From positions 61,020,040-61,084,039 of the forward strand of contig OY743176.1 in assembly GCA_963555705.1 (NCBI GenBank): DNA of 64,000 bases, written 5' to 3'. Made by a program: the position numbers and the translations under genes. This document shows positions 59,061 to 64,000 of the stretch, piece after piece. Below the pieces are notes generated by a model. It saw nothing but the letters and a program-made list of their open reading frames with translations, was not told the DNA's origin and did not search any database. Each line of letters begins with the position of its first letter. Position 1 is the stretch's first letter. Origin of the DNA: Ligustrum vulgare. Taxonomy: Eukaryota > Streptophyta > Magnoliopsida > Lamiales > Oleaceae.

Positions 59061-60008
59061 TTTCTAAATATTTCGATCTTAAGTTGTTGAAGATGCTTCT
59101 TGCCTGGGGTTGCATTTTTTCTTTTTCGATGGAGCTTCCTTGGCGAGGTTGCTTCCAAGTATGACTTTTTGATTTAAGGGGTGATTTGTTTTGTCAATTG
59201 TTTCAGTATGACATTGGTGTCAATTCAGGCGACTTACATATGAATTCAATAATGGCCCGTGTGGTAAATATCCTACGAGGAAATTACATCCACACAAGTT
59301 TTTCAACTACACAATTCAAAAATCAGATTGTAATTTATTATTAAATATATATTAATAATAATATTTAACTAACCCATCCCTATTTTTCACATATAGAATT
59401 CTACCACCAACCCTTCTTTCAAGCCCTAAATTAAAAGCCTCACCCTCAACCCTCATCTCCAGCGGTGAGTGCTGGTAGATTCACAACAGCGGCCCTCACC
59501 GTTCCTTCTCACCACTCACACGCTTTCTAATTTATCTTTCTATCGATCGTTTCCAGAAATTCTATCGACTTCAAGATTTTTCAACGGTGATGCGGTAGAT
59601 ACAGATGGTAGTGCGCGATGTTGATGATGTCATGTTTTGGTGGTGATGCTGTATCTAATGGAGTTTGGGCATGTTGTGACGGTGCTGATGGCGTGGTGGT
59701 TGGCTATGTTTGGGTGGTGATGCTCGTGATGTGGTATGGTAATCTGTTCAATTGATGGCAGCGAATTGGGGTGTATTTTTGTTTTGTTTTACTGGATAAA
59801 TTGTGTTGGTAGTGGAGGTGGCGCCACCGTCGTAATCGTGGAAGTGATGGGTGGAGCAAAGGGCGGTTGTGATGTGTCTGGTACTTTTGGAGGCGACGAT
59901 GGTGGTGATGGTAAAGTTTGTCCTCGACGATTGTGGTGCTATTGGCGACGACAGTGGTGTCAAACGGAGGTGGTCGGAGTGGGGTTTGGATGTGAGGGAT
60001 ACCGAATA
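59061..60008. other. Intergenic region, no supported gene
   Basis: GGTGGTGATG-rich sequence creates frames on both strands (59704-60074) with Gly/Val/Cys or His/Thr bias and no domain. It may be the inner part of the repeat-rich segment that follows. Confidence 0.35.
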
Positions 60009-60700
60009 GGGTTTGTGACCCATTATGTATAATTGTGACCAATCAATGGGGATTTGCTGAAAGACAGTGGTCATAGTATAGGTTATGGTAGCAACAGTTA
60101 TGGAAGCGGCGATGGTGATGCGTCGGAAAGTAGTTTCGGCGCCGGTGCCACCGCCAGCGTTGTTGTGGTTGGGGGGTTAGGGAAGGGGGAGGGTGAGGGT
60201 GGATAATTTGTGACCTCTAATTAAATTATTGTGACCTAATACTTTGATAATTGTGGCCCAAAAATAAGTTGTGACCAATTAATTGTTGTGACCTATAAAA
60301 TTTGTGGTTTTTGACCAACTAAATCGATAATATGTGACAAAAAAATGAGTTAACAAAATAATTTTATAAATTGTGACCTATAAAATTTATGATATGTGAC
60401 AAGAAAACTAGTGATTTGTGAAAATTGTGACCTAAAAAATTCTTGATTTGTATTCGAGAAAAAATTGTGACCAATGAAATTTGTGATTTGTGACTAATAC
60501 AGAAATTGTGATTCATAATTTGTTAAGTTGTGACTAATTGACTAGATATTTGTGACCCAAAAAAATCGTGATCTACGAAATTCGAAATTTGTGACCGGAA
60601 ATAAATTGTGACCTAAAAAACTGTGGCTGTGACCATAAACTTGTGACCTGATTTGTAACTTGTGACCTAAAAAATTGTGACTTGTGACCATAAACAATAA
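60009..60700. repeat. Field of dispersed TTGTGACC repeats
   Basis: At least 15 copies of TGTGACC, nearly all with a T before, lie in one orientation and at irregular distance; copies with ACTA or ACAA in place of ACCT/ACCA add more. Clear ones are near 60009, 60032, 60207, 60228, 60269, 60286, 60370, 60427, 60466, 60550, 60588, 60607, 60641, 60659 and 60682. No reading frame is present. Dense directional short repeats resemble the subterminal repeats of DNA transposons. Confidence 0.7.
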
Positions 60701-60816
60701 AATATATAATTATTTATGACCTGATTCTTGAAATAAAATCTTAAGTTTCTTAATTTTCTAAAATGTGCACTTTAAAAATTTTAGTTATGTATTCTTCCCA
60801 TATCCTACCCACTGCA

Positions 60817-61866
60817 GGTTTATGGCTCAATCCGCTTCGGCCCACAAATAAAAGCCAGCCATCCAGGCCACCTGCTATCTCACACGGGTTGAGCCCATAT
60901 GGGTTGTTGTTCTACTCGGTTTGGCCAATTTGAATAAAAAAAAATTTATTTTTAAGTTTAAAATCATGTTTATTTTTTGTTAAATTGCTAAATACGAAAT
61001 AAACAAAATAATAAATTCATGTTTATAGAAATAATGTTTACATGAAATTTATATTTTATTTTACATTGAATTACTTCTTACTCTGCAAATTTAAGTACAA
61101 TGTAAACAAATAACTAAATGTATTTTTATTATCAATCATTTGCAAACTTATAGTTTAAGTATATCATACTTCGATTCTCACCTACTTTAGTATCGTTTAT
61201 AGTTCAAGTATATAATAACTATGTTGAGACATATTTAATTAAAATTTGGTAAAAACAGTAATTTGGGCTTCTCTAAAATCGAAACGTCCCGCTTCATTTA
61301 GATGTTTCTCTTTATGTCTTCGTAGTGTGTTGGTGCTTTGACAATATCTCCAAATATAAGCATTTCTACAAACATTGCATATTGTTGTACCATCATTTTC
61401 ATTTACTGTAAAAATTTGTCACACATCTGATATTTTTGTTTTCCTTGGATCTTTAGATGATCTAATTTGTACAACTTTATCATCTTCTAAATTTATTGGA
61501 GAACAACTATCATATAAATTAGGATTAACAAAAAAAAAATCGTGAGAATTCATAATACAATAGGAATATTTTAATCTATTAAGCAGAGAGAGATGATAGA
61601 GATGATATTGGAGTAGGATAACAACTGAAATGATTTTAATATACCTAATAACTCGTATTTTATAGAAAAAATAACCGTTACGTACAATATTAACATTGAC
61701 ATGATAGTACTTCAAAAATTTCCCTTTTTTGTGTGAACTATGAAACAAGTGATTCACAGCTCTTGAGTCGTGAACCGCTCATTCAGTTCATGGGTTAGCC
61801 CATGGTCCTGAGTCGTTGAGGGCTGATTATAACGGGCCTAGTTGGCCTGCCTGTCTTGACACTTTT
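60817..61866 (-). mobile_element. hAT remnant, minus strand, with BED-type zinc-finger N-terminus
   Basis: From the upper end (AAAAGTGTCAAGACAGGC, minus) a leader leads to MNSHDFFFVNPNLYDS (about 61553), then SSKDPRKTKISDV, a stop where Trp is expected (61414-61416), and CNVCRNAYIWRYC..TLRRHKEKH (about 61300-61375). This is a BED finger of hAT transposases. The rest of the transposase is missing; sequence to 60817 is AT-rich, with GGCC/TTGGCC-type words at 60830-60930 that may be the other end. Confidence 0.6.
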
Positions 61867-61870
61867 ATAT

Positions 61871-62300
61871 GGCACTAGGGATGGCAAGGGCGTGGGTTCT
61901 TAGCGGTATTTCCGTCCCATGCAAAATTTGTCCAACTTCGACCCGCCTTGTGCCTTGGGAATTTCGGGTGCAAGGAAGGTTCGAGTTTGAGGTAGAGTGG
62001 AGCACTGTTGTCGTCTCGTTTAGAATTACTTTTTTATAAATTCAAATTTTTTTATTGAATTATTAGACTGTAGTTGAATGGATTGGGTTAGGATATGATA
62101 TGTTGCTCACCGTTGAGCACCATATCATGCTTGACATTGAATGTATATGTACCACGTGATCGATACATGCTACGTGACATGTGTATAGTAGGTGTCAGGC
62201 AACATATTGATTTTGTGGATCGGACTTGCTTATTTTTCCCCTAAATAATCAAGTGGGTCGGGTACGTGGCACCCGATACCTGCCCCATCTCGCAACTGAC
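61871..62300. mobile_element. Possible small hAT-like element
   Basis: A TAGGGATGGCAAGG start at about 61873 is a typical plant hAT end, and GGTACGTGGCACCCGATACCTGCC near 62260-62285 (quoted in part as GGCACCCGATACC) may be the other end. A near-perfect hairpin (GATATGTTGCTCA / TGAGCACCATATC) lies at about 62097-62126. Ends are uncertain. Confidence 0.3.
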
Positions 62301-62714
62301 TACGTTATCCTGTGAGGCAATCAATTTCCACCCCATTAGGATTGGGGCCTCGTTGGATTCGGTCAGAGTGAGTTGTTTTGCCATCAGTAAACGTTACATT
62401 TGTACTAAGTTCTTAACATTCTTAGTAGGGTTATATTGTCTATGCATTTTTGTGCTATGTTGGTCTCTATTGAGAAAACTCAGAATAACTTTCGTGGATG
62501 TATAAAACTCTCTAGCTTGTCCTCAAATATCTCATTGCATTGTGATGAGCATCAACCTATTTAACTTGGCCATCCTTGTGAAACTTCTTGCTAGGTAGTA
62601 CTTGAAGTTGACCACAAATTAGTGGTGTCGAAGTGGGGTACATTTCCTAGATCTAGGATGAGTCATGCATTAAAAACCCCAATTGAATCCAGCTTGGTTC
62701 AGTTAAGCTTGATT

Positions 62715-64000
62715 TAGAGGTGACAAAAGGACTTAGCTGCTCGTCGGCTCAACTTGTAACAGTATGAGCAACGAGCCACCTCAGATCGTCTTGCCACGAG
62801 CGGCTCGTAGCTCTTGAACCATTACCAAAATGGTCACATTTTTAAAAAATGTGAAAAGATCACGAACTTTTAAAATGACCGTTGAGGTCCTAACAATCAT
62901 TTAGCGTCTTTTTTTTTTCCACCTATAAATACATTAGTTTTTCCATTCTAATTTCACACAATTTCTCCACAACTATTTACTCTAGATTCTTTTCTATTAT
63001 AATAATCAAATCTCGATTTATATATTTCAATTCAATTCAATTTAATTACTGTATACATTTCATTTCATCTTTAAATTATAATTTCTACACATTTCAATTA
63101 TCATACTATAAGTCTACAATACAATCACATTCACACTTCTTTTATTCTTCAAGTTTCATTTTTAAACATATAAAAGAATGGATCCTGAACATTGATTTAT
63201 TAAGGAATTGCTCGACTAAGAAATTGGGGGATCAACCCCACAATCTCACTTTAACGAAGAATTTGCCGATCTCAATGACATTCCAATTCCAGAAAATACT
63301 GATGAGGTCGGTAGTCATCCAGTTGATTTGGATGACACTAAAGAAGATTTTGAAATCTTAGAAGATGTGCCGGTCGATATTCCCGACACAAGAGGGAAGC
63401 GAAAATCCAGAAAAGATAAGAAACGTATAAAGTGTTAGGAACATTTTAAATTAGTCTCAACTGGGCGTACAACTGAAGGAATTCAAGAGTTTAAAGCAAT
63501 GTACAAATATTTTGTACAACAGTTGGCATGACAAAAGGGTAAATGTACTACCCACCTTAACCGTCACTATCGGAAGTTTTTGACCAAACATGGTCATGTT
63601 GAAGCAAGTCAATCCCAACTTCAATTTAGTACATCTGGTATTGATTCTACATCTACACGTATAATGTGGATGTATTCTATAGAAGACACTCTTCGTTCTG
63701 ACAGTATAGATTATTTTATTAAAACAAAAAAGAAATTAATACCTTCCTTAAATAAATATGATTGTCTTATTTCATTTGCTTTTGATCTTTTTGAAGGAAC
63801 TAATAAAAAAGATTATATAGCTGCAAATGCACACTACATTGATTCACTTTGATTTATGCATAAAAAAAATATTGCTTTTAAAATTGTAGAATTTTCCCAT
63901 AATGCCACCAACATATTTAATTCCATATTACAAATTGTTAGAGATATAATTGTGAAAGTAAAACTCATTTATTTAGGTTCGATAATGCTAGTGTAAATAA
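62715..64000 (+). pseudogene. hAT (Ac-like) transposase gene, 5' part, inactive, runs off the window
   Basis: A hAT-like end TAGAGGTGACAAAAGG lies at about 62715 with GAGCGGCTCG-type subterminal palindromes, and a TATA box (CTATAAATACA) at about 62924. The frame starts at 63178 (MDPEH). It has stops where residues 6 and 14 should be, a stop replacing Trp in the expected VWEHF word (63436-63438), and Tyr/Phe in place of the BED finger cysteines, so the finger is dead. Later frames give DLFEGTNKKDYIAANAHYID (about 63780-63845), and at the edge FDNASVN, the hAT core word with a catalytic Asp. The rest lies outside. Confidence 0.75.

Noticed and set aside
59704..60074. Frames on both strands in a GGTGGTGATG-rich stretch
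   Set aside because: Composition-driven, overlapping on both strands, no domain and no splice context.
1..64000. tRNA or rRNA genes
   Set aside because: No cloverleaf with A and B boxes or rRNA core seen by reading; only primer-binding sites complementary to tRNA-Asp and initiator tRNA-Met. A tRNAscan run would settle it.

Overview
This is a nuclear window from a flowering plant, most likely a eudicot. The evidence is one intron-containing plant gene (a PRP38-type splicing factor) in a deep nest of plant LTR retrotransposons, plus hAT-type DNA transposon remains and a scrap of plastid psaA. There is no bacterial-style operon, rRNA, tRNA or CRISPR array. Species cannot be told from the sequence.

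Layout, with retroelements numbered R1-R10. (1) 1-5.9 kb: a Ty1/copia gag scrap; R1, a minus-strand Ty3/gypsy remnant (195-2107); R2, a broken Sirevirus-like copia pol with a decayed env-like reading frame downstream (2222-5760). (2) 5.9-24.8 kb: R3, a decayed Tat-type gypsy pol followed by an antisense reading frame. That frame is cut by R4, a 14.2 kb Athila-like gypsy element with two LTRs and target duplication TAGGC (10419-24617). R4 gag is itself cut by R5, a 3.7 kb solo LTR with target duplication TAGAG (12339-16052). (3) 24.9-26.7 kb: a non-autonomous hAT-like element containing a smaller MITE. (4) 26.7-49.1 kb: R6, a large minus-strand LTR; R7, an LTR on plus; R8, a minus-strand gypsy element split in two; R9, a plus-strand gypsy element inserted in R8; R10, a 3.5 kb minus-strand element inserted in R9 gag with target duplication CTTTT. 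A decayed Transposase_28-like reading frame follows at 48-49 kb. (5) 51.3-58.2 kb: the PRP38 gene, with a 5' UTR intron, four coding exons and 411 residues. Its introns hold a psaA fragment, a foldback MITE and a small LTR. (6) 58.2-64 kb: hAT-type remains, a field of TTGTGACC repeats and the 5' part of a dead hAT transposase gene running off the window.

Only the PRP38 gene looks like a working host gene. R9, R8 and R10 keep LTRs and primer sites but lack reverse transcriptase and integrase, so they could only have moved with proteins supplied by other elements.

The most interesting signal is a repeated cis-architecture in the retroelements. R6, R7, R8, R9 and R10 each carry a cluster of degenerate palindromic words. 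The word differs between families (GGTGTCGACACC, CCACGCGATCGCGTGG, TTGCGTGGCCACGCAA, TTACGGCCGTAA), but the spacing recurs: two pairs, about 21-25 bp between centres within a pair and about 47-53 bp between pairs. R9 and R8 each have a second cluster inside the element that uses the same word as their own LTR. R2 has a related cluster (TTTCGGTCGACCGAAA) before its env-like frame. I read these as element-specific control arrays; the function is inference.
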